Shown here: piece by piece, positions 16,250-24,868 of the stretch
Layout of the letters: every line of letters begins with the position of its first letter
How positions within the stretch are numbered: the first letter of the stretch is position 1
NCBI RefSeq assembly: GCF_030124175.1
Contig: NZ_JASKMT010000004.1
Coordinates: forward strand, 1 to 64,000
Direction: 5' to 3'
From: Streptomyces sp. 549
GTDB taxonomy: Bacteria > Actinomycetota > Actinomycetes > Streptomycetales > Streptomycetaceae
Length of the DNA: 64,000 nt
The notes under the pieces: model-generated
Seen by the model: only the letters and a program-made list of their open reading frames with translations
What the model was told of the DNA's origin: nothing
Database searches by the model: none
Position numbers and translations under genes: made by a program

Positions 16250-17748
16250 TGCGTCCATATGTCCCGGGGCCCTCCCCCGAGCACCGATTCGGTGCCCGGC
16301 ACGGCACGACCGGCCCGAACGAGCAGTCCGACCGCACGGCCTGGTTCCCGGCGATGCCGGCAGAGCGCGCCCAGTGGCGTTACGCGCCGCGCCGCGCGCC
16401 CTGGTGGCACCGGCGGGCGCTGCGGGTCGGTGCGATGGCGCTGCTGCTCGCCGTCTGCGGACTCACCGTCCTGGCCATCGTGCGGGAGGAGACCGGCACC
16501 GAGGGCTTTGCCATCGGCCTGCTGCTGTCGGTCCTGCCGGTGCCGCTGCTGATAGCCGCCTTCCGCTGGATCGACAGCGTCGAGCCGACCCCGTGGCGGA
16601 ACCTGGTCTTCGCCTTCGCCTGGGGGGCGTGCGCGGCGACGCTGGTGGCCGTCGTGGCGAACGGTTTCGCCACCGAGTGGCTGGCGGCGTCGGTCATCGC
16701 CGGTGGGGACGTGGACACCGTCAGCGCGACTCTGGTGGCGCCCGTGGTGGAGGAGCTCGCGAAGGCTGCGGCGATCCTGCTGCTGTTCCTCTACCGGCGG
16801 CGGGCCTTCGAGGGGGTGGTGGCCGGCATCGTCATCGCGGGCATCACCGCGACGGGCTTCGCCTTCACCGAGAACGTGCTGTACCTGGGCAGCGCCTACG
16901 ACGAGGACCAGATGCTCGGTTCGAGCGGGTTCGCCTCCACCACCGCTGCGACCTTCTTCATCCGCATCGTCATGTCGCCGTTCGCCCACCCCCTCTTCAC
17001 CGCGATGACCGGCATCGGGTTCGGCGTCGCCGCCGCGCTGCCGCGCCACCGCCGGGGGCTGCGGATCGCGTTGCCGCTGCTGGGGCTGCTGACGTCGATG
17101 GTGCTGCACGCGCTGTGGAACGGCTCCGCGTCGCTGACCGGACTGCACTTCCTCGCCGTCTACGCGCTGTTCATGATCCCCGTATTCGCCACCCTGACCT
17201 GGCTGGCGGTCTGGTCCCGGCAGCGGGACCTGCGCACCGTGCGGGCGACGCTGCCGGCCTACACGGCGCAGGGCTGGATGGCGGAGCCGGAACCGTGGGC
17301 GCTGGGCTCCATGCGCGCTCGCGCCCTGGCCCGCAGGCTGGCCCGCCGGACGCACGGCGCGGCGGGCGCGCAGACCGTCTCCGAGTACCACGCGGCGGCC
17401 ACCTCGCTGGCCCTGCTGCGGGCCCGCGCCGAGCGCGGCGCCACCGTGGCGGACTTCACCGCACGGGAGCAGGAGCTGCTGTACCACCTGCTGACCCGGC
17501 GCGACGTCGCCGGTCCCGCCACCGCGTCGGCGGCGCTGGCCCACGCCCGCCCGCACGTACCGCCCCGCTGGCACCCCTACGGCGCCCCGCCGCAGCACGC
17601 CTCTCCGCCGCAGCACGCCGCGCCACCCCCGTACGCCGCCCCGCGCCACGTGCCGCCCCCCGCGTACGCCCCGCCATCCCCGCGGCCGGCCCCAGCCCGG
17701 TACCCAGCACCACCCCAGGGCCCACCGCCGCCCCCGCCGGCGACGTGA
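16249..17748 (+). CDS. PrsW-family intramembrane metalloprotease with Pro-rich tail
   Basis: A 499-residue polytopic membrane protein. The PrsW/CAAX-like catalytic motifs are present: APVVEELAKAAAIL (paired Glu), FTENVLYLG, FAHPLFTAMTGIG and VLHALWNGS, each placing Glu or His inside or near membrane helices. The first ~55 residues are cytoplasmic. The last ~120 residues are a disordered tail of Pro, Ala, Tyr and His, likely cytoplasmic. In Bacillus, PrsW cuts the anti-sigma factor RsiW. In Streptomyces the substrate is unknown; the ECF-anti-sigma fusion 7 kb away is a speculative partner. Trans-acting cleavage cannot be shown from sequence. Confidence 0.85.
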   Translation: MRPYVPGPSPEHRFGARHGTTGPNEQSDRTAWFPAMPAERAQWRYAPRRAPWWHRRALRVGAMALLLAVCGLTVLAIVREETGTEGFAIGLLLSVLPVPLLIAAFRWIDSVEPTPWRNLVFAFAWGACAATLVAVVANGFATEWLAASVIAGGDVDTVSATLVAPVVEELAKAAAILLLFLYRRRAFEGVVAGIVIAGITATGFAFTENVLYLGSAYDEDQMLGSSGFASTTAATFFIRIVMSPFAHPLFTAMTGIGFGVAAALPRHRRGLRIALPLLGLLTSMVLHALWNGSASLTGLHFLAVYALFMIPVFATLTWLAVWSRQRDLRTVRATLPAYTAQGWMAEPEPWALGSMRARALARRLARRTHGAAGAQTVSEYHAAATSLALLRARAERGATVADFTAREQELLYHLLTRRDVAGPATASAALAHARPHVPPRWHPYGAPPQHASPPQHAAPPPYAAPRHVPPPAYAPPSPRPAPARYPAPPQGPPPPPPAT

Positions 17749-17970
17749 CCCCCGGGCGGGCCGGGACGGAAGAGGACGACGGGACGGACGGGAACGACGG
17801 GGACGGCGGGGTGCGGTGCGAGTAGCCGGGGTGGCTGCCGGGAAGCACGATGGAGTCACGGGGTGCGCCCCCGGGCACCGGCCCGGACCGGGAGCCCCGG
17901 CCGCTCTCGCCACTCCGGCCGCTGCGGCAACGCCCGGAGCGGGTGGTCCGCCGCTACCGAAGGAGTCCTG

Positions 17971-18408
17971 ATGGCCGACGGCACGTCTGACGACGCCCTG
18001 CTGTCGCTGCTCGCCGAGCGCGACCTGGGGGTGCTGGTGACGCTGAAGCGGGACGGGCGGCCCCAGCTGTCGAACGTCAACCACAGCTTCGACCCGGCAG
18101 GCCGCACCCTGCGGGTGTCGGTGACCGACGGCCGGGCGAAGGTCCGCAACCTGCGCCGTGACGCCCGCGCGAGCTACCACGTCACCTCGCCCGACGGGTG
18201 GGCGTGGACGGTGGCCGAGGGCACGGCGGAGCTGACGCCGCTGACCGAGGACCCGCAGGACGCCACCGCGGACGAGCTGGTGGCCCTCTACCGGGCGATC
18301 CGCGGCGAGCACCCCGACTGGGACGAGTACCGCGCGGCGATGGTCGCGGACCGGCGGCTGGTGCTGCGGCTGGCCGTGGAGCGCGTCTACGGGCAGCCCC
18401 GCCGGTGA
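17971..18408 (+). CDS. PPOX-class (probably F420-dependent) oxidoreductase
   Basis: A 145-residue split-barrel flavin/deazaflavin reductase. LLAERDLGVLVTLKRDGRPQ and VNHSFDPAGRTLRVSVTDGR form the N-terminal barrel. KVRNLRRDARASYHVTSPDG and the WTVAEGTAEL strand follow, as in F420-dependent PPOX proteins of actinobacteria. The ATG at 17971 has a canonical AGGAG 5 bp upstream. Its stop overlaps the GTG of the next gene by 4 bp (GTGA), so the two are translationally coupled. The substrate is unknown. Confidence 0.85.
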   Translation: MADGTSDDALLSLLAERDLGVLVTLKRDGRPQLSNVNHSFDPAGRTLRVSVTDGRAKVRNLRRDARASYHVTSPDGWAWTVAEGTAELTPLTEDPQDATADELVALYRAIRGEHPDWDEYRAAMVADRRLVLRLAVERVYGQPRR

Positions 18409-19241
18409 GTGGCGAACCGGGGGACGGCACACTCGCGGCGCTCGGCTTCGCCGGGGCGCCGCTGGTGGAACCGCTGCGGTACCCGGGGCGGGTCGCGGAG
18501 CAGCCGGTCCTGCTGAGCGGCGGACGGCTGCGGCCGTTGCGGGGCTTCCCGGTGACGGGCCGGGTGCCGGTGCTGGCGGTGGGCTCGAACGGTTCGCCCG
18601 CCCAGCTGCACCACAAGCTGACCGGGGCGGGCGTCACTGACACCGTGCCGCTGGCGCCGGTACGCGTCGAGGGGCTGGCGGTGGCCCTGTCGGGGCACGT
18701 GAGCCGGGCGGGCTACGTGGCGGCCACCCCGTACCGGGCCCCCGGGGAGGCGGTGGCTCTGGTGCTGACCTGGCTGACGCCGGAGCAGCTGGCCGTGGTG
18801 GACGTCAGCGAGAGCGTGAACTACCGCCGGGTGGCACTGCCACCGGCCGACTTCCCGGTGCTGCTGCCGGACGGCACACCGACGGCGCAGGGCGGTGCCC
18901 AGCTCTACGTCAGCCTGCGCGGGGTGCTCACCGACCCGGCCGGGCGGCCCCGGCCGCGCGGCCCCCAGGAAGCGGTGCTGTCGGCGCTGCTGGCCGACTC
19001 GGCCCGGCTGCGCGTGCTCTTCGGGCCGACTCCGCGGACGTGGATGGCGGCGGTGCGGGACGACCCGTCGCTCCCGGCCCGCGGCACCGCCGTCTTCCGC
19101 TCGGAGGGGTGGGTGCGGGAGTCCGGCGGGCTGCTGGACCTGCTGCCGCCGGGGCAGCCGGCCGACGCCGGCCCGTCGGCGGGGTCCGAGGCGCCGCAGC
19201 CCGCTCGGAGCACAGCAGCCCGGCACGTGCCGCGTCGCTGA
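18405..19241 (+). CDS. conserved hypothetical, gamma-glutamylcyclotransferase-like fold possible
   Basis: A 278-residue protein that I do not recognise with certainty. LAVGSNGSPAQLHHKLTGAG near residue 50 resembles the YGSN-type nucleotide/substrate loop of gamma-glutamylcyclotransferase-like proteins, and YVAATPYRAPGEAV could be the next strand. There are no signal peptide or membrane helices. It overlaps the upstream PPOX gene by 4 bp, so the pair probably works together. The C-terminal 35 residues look disordered. The function is not assigned. Confidence 0.65.
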   Translation: MSGEPGDGTLAALGFAGAPLVEPLRYPGRVAEQPVLLSGGRLRPLRGFPVTGRVPVLAVGSNGSPAQLHHKLTGAGVTDTVPLAPVRVEGLAVALSGHVSRAGYVAATPYRAPGEAVALVLTWLTPEQLAVVDVSESVNYRRVALPPADFPVLLPDGTPTAQGGAQLYVSLRGVLTDPAGRPRPRGPQEAVLSALLADSARLRVLFGPTPRTWMAAVRDDPSLPARGTAVFRSEGWVRESGGLLDLLPPGQPADAGPSAGSEAPQPARSTAARHVPRR

Positions 19242-19252
19242 CCCGCCGCCGG

Positions 19253-19834
19253 TCACCCGTGGGCGCGGTCGTACTCCAGGACCGCGCAGCCGTTTTCGAA
19301 GGTCCGGCAGTGCGTCAGGGCGAAGCGGGTGGGCCGGAAGGCGGTGGCGAAGGACGGGATGCCGCTGCCCGCCACCACCGGGTACTTCTTGACGACCAGG
19401 CGGTCGATCTCCGGCAGCAGCGCACCCGCGAGCTGTCCGCCTCCCGCCAGGTAGATGCCGAACGGCGAGTCCTCGGCCTTCAGTTCACGTACGGCGGCCA
19501 CCGGGTCGGTGCGCACCAGGGTGACCTGCTCGTCGGGCGACTTCTCGAGGCTGCGGCTCACCACGTACTGCCGCAGGTGGCTGTAGGGGCTGGTGATGCC
19601 CTCGCGGAGGGCCGGTTCGTAGGTGCCACGGCCCATGATGACGGTGTCGAACTCCTTGACCGGCCGGTCGCCGACACCCAGTGCGCGGCGGATGTGGCTG
19701 GGCAGGACGTCGGGGAAGTCCTCGACCATGCTGCCGGTGTGGTCGTCGGAGAGCGGAAGGAAGTCCACCTCCTCGTTCGGTCCGGCGATGAAGCCGTCGA
19801 GCGTGAGGCCGATGTAGTACGTCAGGCGTCGCAT
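19253..19834 (-). CDS. dihydrofolate-reductase-family protein (RibD-type reductase domain)
   Basis: A 193-residue NADPH-dependent reductase-fold protein. MRRLTYYIGLTLDGFIAGP is the typical N-terminus of this group, FDTVIMGRGTYE the central motif, and IYLAGGGQLAGALLPEIDRL the C-terminal nucleotide-binding part. These small stand-alone proteins are probably not folate enzymes; substrates are mostly unknown. The ATG at 19834 has CAGGGAG 5 bp upstream. It is divergent from a TetR gene that shares a clear operator, so it is the likely repression target. Confidence 0.85.
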   Translation of the reverse strand: MRRLTYYIGLTLDGFIAGPNEEVDFLPLSDDHTGSMVEDFPDVLPSHIRRALGVGDRPVKEFDTVIMGRGTYEPALREGITSPYSHLRQYVVSRSLEKSPDEQVTLVRTDPVAAVRELKAEDSPFGIYLAGGGQLAGALLPEIDRLVVKKYPVVAGSGIPSFATAFRPTRFALTHCRTFENGCAVLEYDRAHG

Positions 19835-19872
19835 GCACACTCCCTGCAAGAGGTGATCAGTGAACCGGGGAG

Positions 19873-19908
19873 AACCACTACGATCAGAGTGCTACACCTG
19901 TAGTGGTT
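19873..19908. promoter_or_regulatory. TetR operator between the reductase and TetR genes
   Basis: AACCACTAC (19873-19881) and GTAGTGGTT (19900-19908) form 9-bp inverted arms. Inside lies the compact dyad CTACACCTGTAG (19892-19903). It sits about 40 bp upstream of the reductase start and 115 bp upstream of the TetR start, the expected place for a repressor controlling both. Confidence 0.65.
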
Positions 19909-20021
19909 GTGCAAGGCGTTTTCCACACCCCGGGCACCCGCCCCCGAGCACCCGAGCACGACACACCAGCACCGCACACCAGTCCCGCACACCAGCACGG
20001 ACACAGACCCGGGAGAGACGC

Positions 20022-20603
20022 ATGGCACGCAATCCGGAACGCCGGACGGCACTGCTCGACGCGGCCATCGACGTGCTGGCGGCGGCGGGGGCGAGGGGCC
20101 TGACGTTCCGCGCGGTCGACCAGCAGGCCGGTGTGCCGGTCGGCACCGCGTCCAACTACTTCGCGGATCGTGAGGAGTTGCTGCGCCAGGCCGGGCGGTA
20201 CATCTTCGTCCGGCTCGCCCCCGACCCGGGGGAAGTGGCCGAGCGCCTGGCCTCGGCCCCCACTCGCAGCCTGGAGGTCGTGCTGATGCAGGACATCGTC
20301 AGGCGGGCGCAGCGCGACCGCGCCGGGTACCTGGCGATGCTGGAGCTGCGACTGGAGGCCACCCGCAGGCCGGAGTTGCAGGCATCGCTGACCGACTACC
20401 ACCGCGCCAACCTGGAGGAGATCGTCGGCCACCACACCGCCGGCGGTTTCCCCGGGGACCGCACCACGCCGGTTCTGCTCTACCTGGCCATGACCGGCCT
20501 GATCGTGGAGCACCTCACGCTGCCGGAGATGCTGTCCACCACAACGGGCGCGCTGGACGACCTCGTTGAGGACATCGTGACCAGCATCGTGCCCGAGCGG
20601 TGA
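20022..20603 (+). CDS. TetR-family transcriptional regulator
   Basis: A 193-residue TetR repressor. The HTH spans the first ~50 residues (RRTALLDAAIDVLAAAGARG, then AGVPVGTASNYFADREELL). A helical ligand domain follows, with MTGLIVEHLTLPEM near the end. GGGAGAG precedes the ATG at 20022. It is divergent from the dihydrofolate-reductase-family gene with a dyad in the shared promoter region, so it probably senses a small molecule that the reductase handles. The ligand is unknown. Confidence 0.88.
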   Translation: MARNPERRTALLDAAIDVLAAAGARGLTFRAVDQQAGVPVGTASNYFADREELLRQAGRYIFVRLAPDPGEVAERLASAPTRSLEVVLMQDIVRRAQRDRAGYLAMLELRLEATRRPELQASLTDYHRANLEEIVGHHTAGGFPGDRTTPVLLYLAMTGLIVEHLTLPEMLSTTTGALDDLVEDIVTSIVPER

Positions 20604-20709
20604 GCTGGCCGTGCGGCGGGCGCGCACCGGCGGCGGGGCGCCGCGGCCGGTGCGGTCGGCCCCGACGGGCACGGGTGCGGGCAAGGACGCGGTCGGTGCA
20701 CAAGAACAC

Positions 20710-20750
20710 CGGCGGCCCTGGTGCCGGGGGGTGGTGCACCAGGGCCGCCG
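20710..20750 (+). terminator. terminator of TetR gene
   Basis: A perfect 15-bp inverted repeat (20710-20724 with 20736-20750) lies about 105 bp after the TetR stop. The gap 20604-20898 otherwise holds only terminators of the two convergent genes. Confidence 0.7.
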
Positions 20751-20864
20751 GCCGGGAGGGTTCGCCGCCGCCCCTCCCCTCCTGGGACCGGCCCGGGGCC
20801 GGCAGGTGCGGGGCGGCGGCGAGGTGCGCGGCGGCAGCGGAGTGCGCCGGCCGAGCGCAGCGAA

Positions 20865-20888
20865 GCGGGCCGTCCGGGGACGGCCCGC
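20865..20888 (-). terminator. terminator of M23 peptidase gene
   Basis: GCGGGCCGTC and GACGGCCCGC pair around CGGG immediately after the M23 stop codon on the minus strand. Both strands could use it. Confidence 0.7.
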
Positions 20889-20898
20889 TCGGCGGATG

Positions 20899-21915
20899 TC
20901 AGACGCTGAGGCCCTTGCCGCGCAGCCAGGCGAGCGGGTCGATCGGGTCGCCGCCGCCGGGCCGGACCTCCAGGTGGAGGTGGGGGCCGGAGGAGTTGCC
21001 GGTCGATCCGACGTTGCCGATCACGTCGCCGGTGGTGACCGTGCCGCTGGTCTTGGTCATCGACGACAGGTGGGAGTACCAGACCTCGGTGCCGTCGTTC
21101 AGCTCCAGAATGATCCGGTAGCCGTAGGAGCCGGCCCAGCCGGCCTCCTTGATGGTGCCGGCGTGCACGGCCTTGACCGGGGTGCCGGTCGGCGCGGCGA
21201 AGTCCTGGCCGGTGTGGTTGTTGGACCACATGGAACCGGAGTCGCCGAAGCTGGAGGTGAGCTGATAGGACGCCAGCGGCATGCTGAAGGTGGCGGCGAG
21301 CTTCCGCAGCCGCTCCTCCTCCGCCTTGCGCTTGCGCTCCTCCTCGGCCTTGCGCTTGCGCTCCTCCTCCGCCTTGCGCTCCTGCTCGGCGGTCTTGGCG
21401 GCGTTCTCCGCGGCCTTCGCGGCTGCCGCCTTGGCGAGCGCGTCGCGTTCCTGCTGGTCGGCGGCGGCCTGCTGCTGGTCGGCCTGCTGGAGGATGCGGG
21501 CCCGCAGCGCCTCGCCCGCGTCGGTCTGGCCGGCGTCGGCATCGCTCTGGGTCAGGCCGACCTGGGTGAACGGCGCGGACACGGTGGTGGTGTCCGACTC
21601 AGCGGTGTCGGCGGCGAGGGTGTCCACGCCGGGAAGGTTGTCGGTGAGAGAGCCGAGATCCGGCAGCGACACGGGAAGCCGCGGCTTGTCCTGCGCGGTG
21701 GCGATGCCGCCGGCGCCGATCGCAGCGACCATGCCGACGCCCAGGACCGCGCTGCTGCGGGCCATGCCTCGCTGCTTGGCGACGCGGTGGCGTCCTCGCA
21801 CGGAACGGGTGGACTCCTCGGTGGGGTTCCACTCGTCCCAGGAGTCTCCGGCGACGGGACCGTAGGCGGTGACCTCGGCCGGCGGGGCCTCGGTGGCAGA
21901 CCTGCTTGACGCCAC
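20899..21915 (-). CDS. secreted M23-family (LytM) peptidoglycan endopeptidase
   Basis: A 338-residue cell-wall hydrolase. A signal-anchor-like segment lies at about 51-75 (MARSSAVLGVGMVAAIGAGG). A long Glu/Lys/Arg/Ala coiled coil (about 140-205) includes the repeated KRKAEEER unit. The C-terminal LytM domain has the zinc motifs NHTGQDFAAP and SGPHLHLEVR. It probably cuts peptide cross-links during growth or spore germination. The GTG at 21915 has AAGGAGAG upstream. A ydaO-type riboswitch precedes it, linking expression to c-di-AMP, as known for Streptomyces cell-wall hydrolases such as rpfA. Confidence 0.92.
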   Translation of the reverse strand: MASSRSATEAPPAEVTAYGPVAGDSWDEWNPTEESTRSVRGRHRVAKQRGMARSSAVLGVGMVAAIGAGGIATAQDKPRLPVSLPDLGSLTDNLPGVDTLAADTAESDTTTVSAPFTQVGLTQSDADAGQTDAGEALRARILQQADQQQAAADQQERDALAKAAAAKAAENAAKTAEQERKAEEERKRKAEEERKRKAEEERLRKLAATFSMPLASYQLTSSFGDSGSMWSNNHTGQDFAAPTGTPVKAVHAGTIKEAGWAGSYGYRIILELNDGTEVWYSHLSSMTKTSGTVTTGDVIGNVGSTGNSSGPHLHLEVRPGGGDPIDPLAWLRGKGLSV

Positions 21916-21939
21916 GGGGGCGCTCTCCTTTCCTTCCTC

Positions 21940-22050
21940 TGGCCTACCGGGTTAGCTGACGGGTTCGGAGCAGGAAGGTCTCCTACCGGCGTCTCCTGGC
22001 GAGGAGGCGCCCGATTCACCCCAAAATGGTGGTTCCCCGGTTCCTTTTGT
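21940..22050 (-). ncRNA. ydaO-type c-di-AMP riboswitch
   Basis: On the minus strand the conserved blocks appear in order: GGGGAACC, TTGGGGTGAATC, a variable GC stem, GACCTTCC, then CCGAACCCGTCAGCTAACCC and GGTAGGC. These match the actinobacterial ydaO/yuaA aptamer as I recall it. It ends about 25 bases before the start of the M23 peptidase gene. In this class c-di-AMP binding usually turns the gene off by premature termination. The rest of the gap up to 22349 shows no gene. Confidence 0.9.
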
Positions 22051-22349
22051 GCAGGTGTTACTGGCGGTGATGCACTGATGGGATTCGGCCATGGCGCACG
22101 GTGTCGCCTCTTGCGACGACAGTGACGACCGCGCTGCGTTATCGAACGTTAATAGACCTGGAGGTCAGATTCCAAGTCTTCGGGGAATAAGGCGCCTTCA
22201 TTGCCGGGACGTTCGTCACGCCCAGGCAGCAAGCGGGCATTTCCCCACCGGCACCCGATGCCTCGTCAGTCGATGTTCATCAAACTGTTATCCACAGGGG
22301 TGCGAAGCGCTTACCCACAGTGACATCGGAGGGGGGTTCGGCGACGGCG

Positions 22350-23456
22350 TCATTCGCGGCGGACGACGGCGAGCAGCGCCATGTCGTCGGTGGACCGCCC
22401 GCCGCTGTGCTCGCCGACGTCGGCCAGCAGACCGTCCAGCAGGGCCTGCGGCCCGTGCCGCTGCCAGCCTGCCCGGCGGATGCGCGGCGCCGGATCGTAG
22501 AACTCGCCCCGGGCGTCCCGGGCTTCGGTGAGCCCGTCGGTGTGCATCAGCAGCGTGGCGCCCACCGGGAAGGGCACCTCGCACGGCTTCGGCCGGGCGG
22601 CGTCGGTGCCGCCGAGCTGCAGCAGGCCCAGCGGAAGGGCGTGCTCGGCGGGGTCCAGCAGGCGGACGGTGCCGTCCGGCAGCAGGAGCAGCGGGGACGG
22701 ATGGCCGCAGTTGACCAGACGCAGCATGCCCCGGTCGTCGACCTCGACGAGCACGGCCGTGGTGAAGCCCTCGATCCGGTCGAACCGCGGTCCCCGGCCG
22801 ACCTCGCGGGTGAGCGCCCGGTCCAGTCGGCCGGCGAGCTGGTGCAGGCCCGCCTCCTGCTCCGCGGCCTCCCGGAACGCGCCGATGACCACGGCGACGG
22901 TCTCCACCGCGTCCAGCCCCTTGCCGCGCACGTCGCCGATGATCAGGCGGATGCCGTACGGGGTCTCCTGGACGGCGTAGAGGTCACCGCCGATGCGGGC
23001 GTCGGCCTGAGCCGCCTGGTAGCGCGCCGCCACGTCGAGCATCGACACCTGTGCCGGCGGCACCGGCAGCACCGCCATCTGGGCGACCTCCGCCACACTC
23101 CGCGCCCAGGCGAGCCGCTGGTTGCCGCGCCGCACGACCCGGTTGATGCCGACGGCCAGCACGGCGACGGTGCCCACCGTCGCCGTCTGCATGACGTCCT
23201 CGGCCCAGCCGGCGCTGTCGTAGGCGACGATCAGCACGACCAGCGCGACCGTGGCCGCCACCCCGGTGAGAGCGGTGGCGCGGGCGGAGTACAGGGGCGC
23301 TGCGACGAGCGGCGCCGCGGCGAAGATGGCGGCGAAGGTGATGTCCGGCGGGGTGAGGAGCTGAATGATCACACCGAGCACCACGAGCACGGCCGGCAGC
23401 AGCCGCGCCAAGCGCCCGCTCGCCGACTCGCCCTCCCACCACCGTCGTCTGTACAC
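22350..23456 (-). CDS. membrane-anchored SpoIIE-family serine phosphatase
   Basis: About 368 residues. Three to four N-terminal membrane helices (LARLLPAVLVVLGVIIQLL, then AAIFAAAPLVAAPLYS, then ALTGVAATVALVVLIVAY) precede a PPM/SpoIIE phosphatase domain. Motifs are ARIGGDLY, IIGDVRGKGLDAV, VNCGHPSPLLLL, LLMHTDGLTEARDARG and STDDMALLAV. It should dephosphorylate a STAS anti-anti-sigma factor; a STAS protein and an anti-sigma-type ATPase are encoded 1-2 kb away. The start is uncertain: GTG at 23456 is used because it puts the first helix near the N-terminus, but GGAGAG sits directly against it. Confidence 0.83.
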   Translation of the reverse strand: MYRRRWWEGESASGRLARLLPAVLVVLGVIIQLLTPPDITFAAIFAAAPLVAAPLYSARATALTGVAATVALVVLIVAYDSAGWAEDVMQTATVGTVAVLAVGINRVVRRGNQRLAWARSVAEVAQMAVLPVPPAQVSMLDVAARYQAAQADARIGGDLYAVQETPYGIRLIIGDVRGKGLDAVETVAVVIGAFREAAEQEAGLHQLAGRLDRALTREVGRGPRFDRIEGFTTAVLVEVDDRGMLRLVNCGHPSPLLLLPDGTVRLLDPAEHALPLGLLQLGGTDAARPKPCEVPFPVGATLLMHTDGLTEARDARGEFYDPAPRIRRAGWQRHGPQALLDGLLADVGEHSGGRSTDDMALLAVVRRE

Positions 23457-23733
23457 CTCTCCACTCTCAGCCCACAGGGGAGAAGGGGCGACCGGGCGAC
23501 GGCCGTTTGTGCCCGCGGTCCCGACGGGCGGTCGCGGCCCGGTGTTCGAGCCGCCGCTTCGAACCCCGCCCCGCCCTCGGCGGCAGGCGAGTGAGGTCTG
23601 TCCCCCGCGGGGGTGAAAGCGGGCTGCGGGCCTCATGCCGGGGGGCGGTTCGTGGCGAAGCACATCAGGCGGCAGTACGCCGCCCGGCGTGTGCGCCTCG
23701 TGTGCGCCGGCCTCTCTTGAAAAGGACCGCTCC

Positions 23734-23973
23734 ATGATTCGTACGGTGAAGACCGCCGCCCTTGCTGCCGCCGCGAGCATCGCGCTGATCGGCGGCGCCG
23801 GTGCCGCTTCGGCCGACAGCATCGCGAAGGGCGCGGCCGTCGGTTCGCCGGGCGTGCTGTCCGGCAACGTCGTCCAGGTGCCGATCCACATCCCCGTGAA
23901 CATCTGCGGCAACAGCGTGAACGTCGTCGGCCTGCTCAACCCGGCCATCGGCAACGTCTGCGTCAACGACTGA
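23734..23973 (+). CDS. short chaplin
   Basis: A 79-residue secreted surfactant protein. A Sec signal peptide (about 1-27, MIRTVKTAALAAAASIALIGG) is followed by one chaplin domain (about residues 35-79), including GSPGVLSGNVVQVPIHIPVN with the two Cys residues of most short chaplins (NICGN and GNVCV). Short chaplins form amyloid fibrils at air-water surfaces and coat aerial hyphae and spores. AAAGGA lies about 10 bp before the ATG. By recall none of the eight S. coelicolor chaplin genes maps next to atrA/bldC, so this is an additional or relocated copy. It is divergent from the SpoIIE gene. Confidence 0.93.
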   Translation: MIRTVKTAALAAAASIALIGGAGAASADSIAKGAAVGSPGVLSGNVVQVPIHIPVNICGNSVNVVGLLNPAIGNVCVND

Positions 23974-24236
23974 CCTGCCCCGGACGCCGGCCGACCGGCG
24001 GAAACCGTCCCGGCCGGCCGGCACCCCGCCGCCCACGGGCCCCCTGCGAGACGGGCCCGTGGGCGGCGGCGGGCGAAGCTGTGCCCCGCTCGTCACGGGC
24101 GGGGCACAGCGCATCGGGGTGCCGGAGCGTCGGCGCGGGCGCGAAGCCCTCGCCTCCGGCTCGTCGACAGCTCTCAGCCCGGCATCGTGCCTCGGATGGG
24201 CACGGCGTCCCAGGTGGGCATGGCGCCCCAGGGGCC

Positions 24237-24677
24237 TCAGACGGGCATCGTGGCGTGGATGTACTTGCCGCCGGGGCCCGATTCGACGTGGACCGACAGG
24301 CTCAGAGCGTGGACGATCTCCAGCCCGTGCCCGCCGACGCGCGCCGCGTCGGGTGGCAGCAGCACAGGCGCGACCGGGCTGGCGTCCCAGACCGTCACCT
24401 GGATGGTGCTCTCCACCGGGTCCACCGACAGCGTCAGCAGAGCGGGGCCGCCGGCGTACTTCACCGCGTTGGTGACCAGCTCACTCACGACGAGCTGCAC
24501 GTCCTCGAGGGAGCGGGGCGGTACGAAGACCCCCGATTCGTCGACGTCGTGCAGGAAGTCAGCGGTGAAGCGCCGGGCGTGGGCGCCGGATTCCGATGTC
24601 CCGTTCACGGCCGTGTCGCGCCGCAGGCGAACGGCGTCGTCCGACTCGGTGCCGGGCAGCGGGTACGTGATGATCAT
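24237..24677 (-). CDS. RsbW-like ATP-binding regulatory protein
   Basis: A 146-residue stand-alone HATPase_c protein. The N-box VVSELVTNAVKYAGGPA is near the middle and the G1 box AARVGGHGLEIVHAL near residue 120. These small Streptomyces kinases bind or phosphorylate STAS proteins, or bind sigma factors. The ATG at 24677 (MIITYPLPGTE) is preceded by GGAAAGG. It lies just downstream of the STAS gene on the same strand with about 190 bp between, and both are near a SpoIIE phosphatase, giving a possible complete partner-switching set. Confidence 0.83.
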   Translation of the reverse strand: MIITYPLPGTESDDAVRLRRDTAVNGTSESGAHARRFTADFLHDVDESGVFVPPRSLEDVQLVVSELVTNAVKYAGGPALLTLSVDPVESTIQVTVWDASPVAPVLLPPDAARVGGHGLEIVHALSLSVHVESGPGGKYIHATMPV

Positions 24678-24868
24678 GACTTGCCTTTCCCGTGCGGGTG
24701 CAGCGGTAACGGGCGTATACCCGAGTCGGTCCGTTCTGACTCCGGCCGTTCGGCACTGATTCACCCGATCCGGCAACACGCCCGTGACCAGCGAGGGTCT
24801 GCCCGCAGGTCCTCTCGCAGCTCCTCCCACGGATTGCCCCAGGCCGGCCCGGGCGTGTGCCGCGGGAC

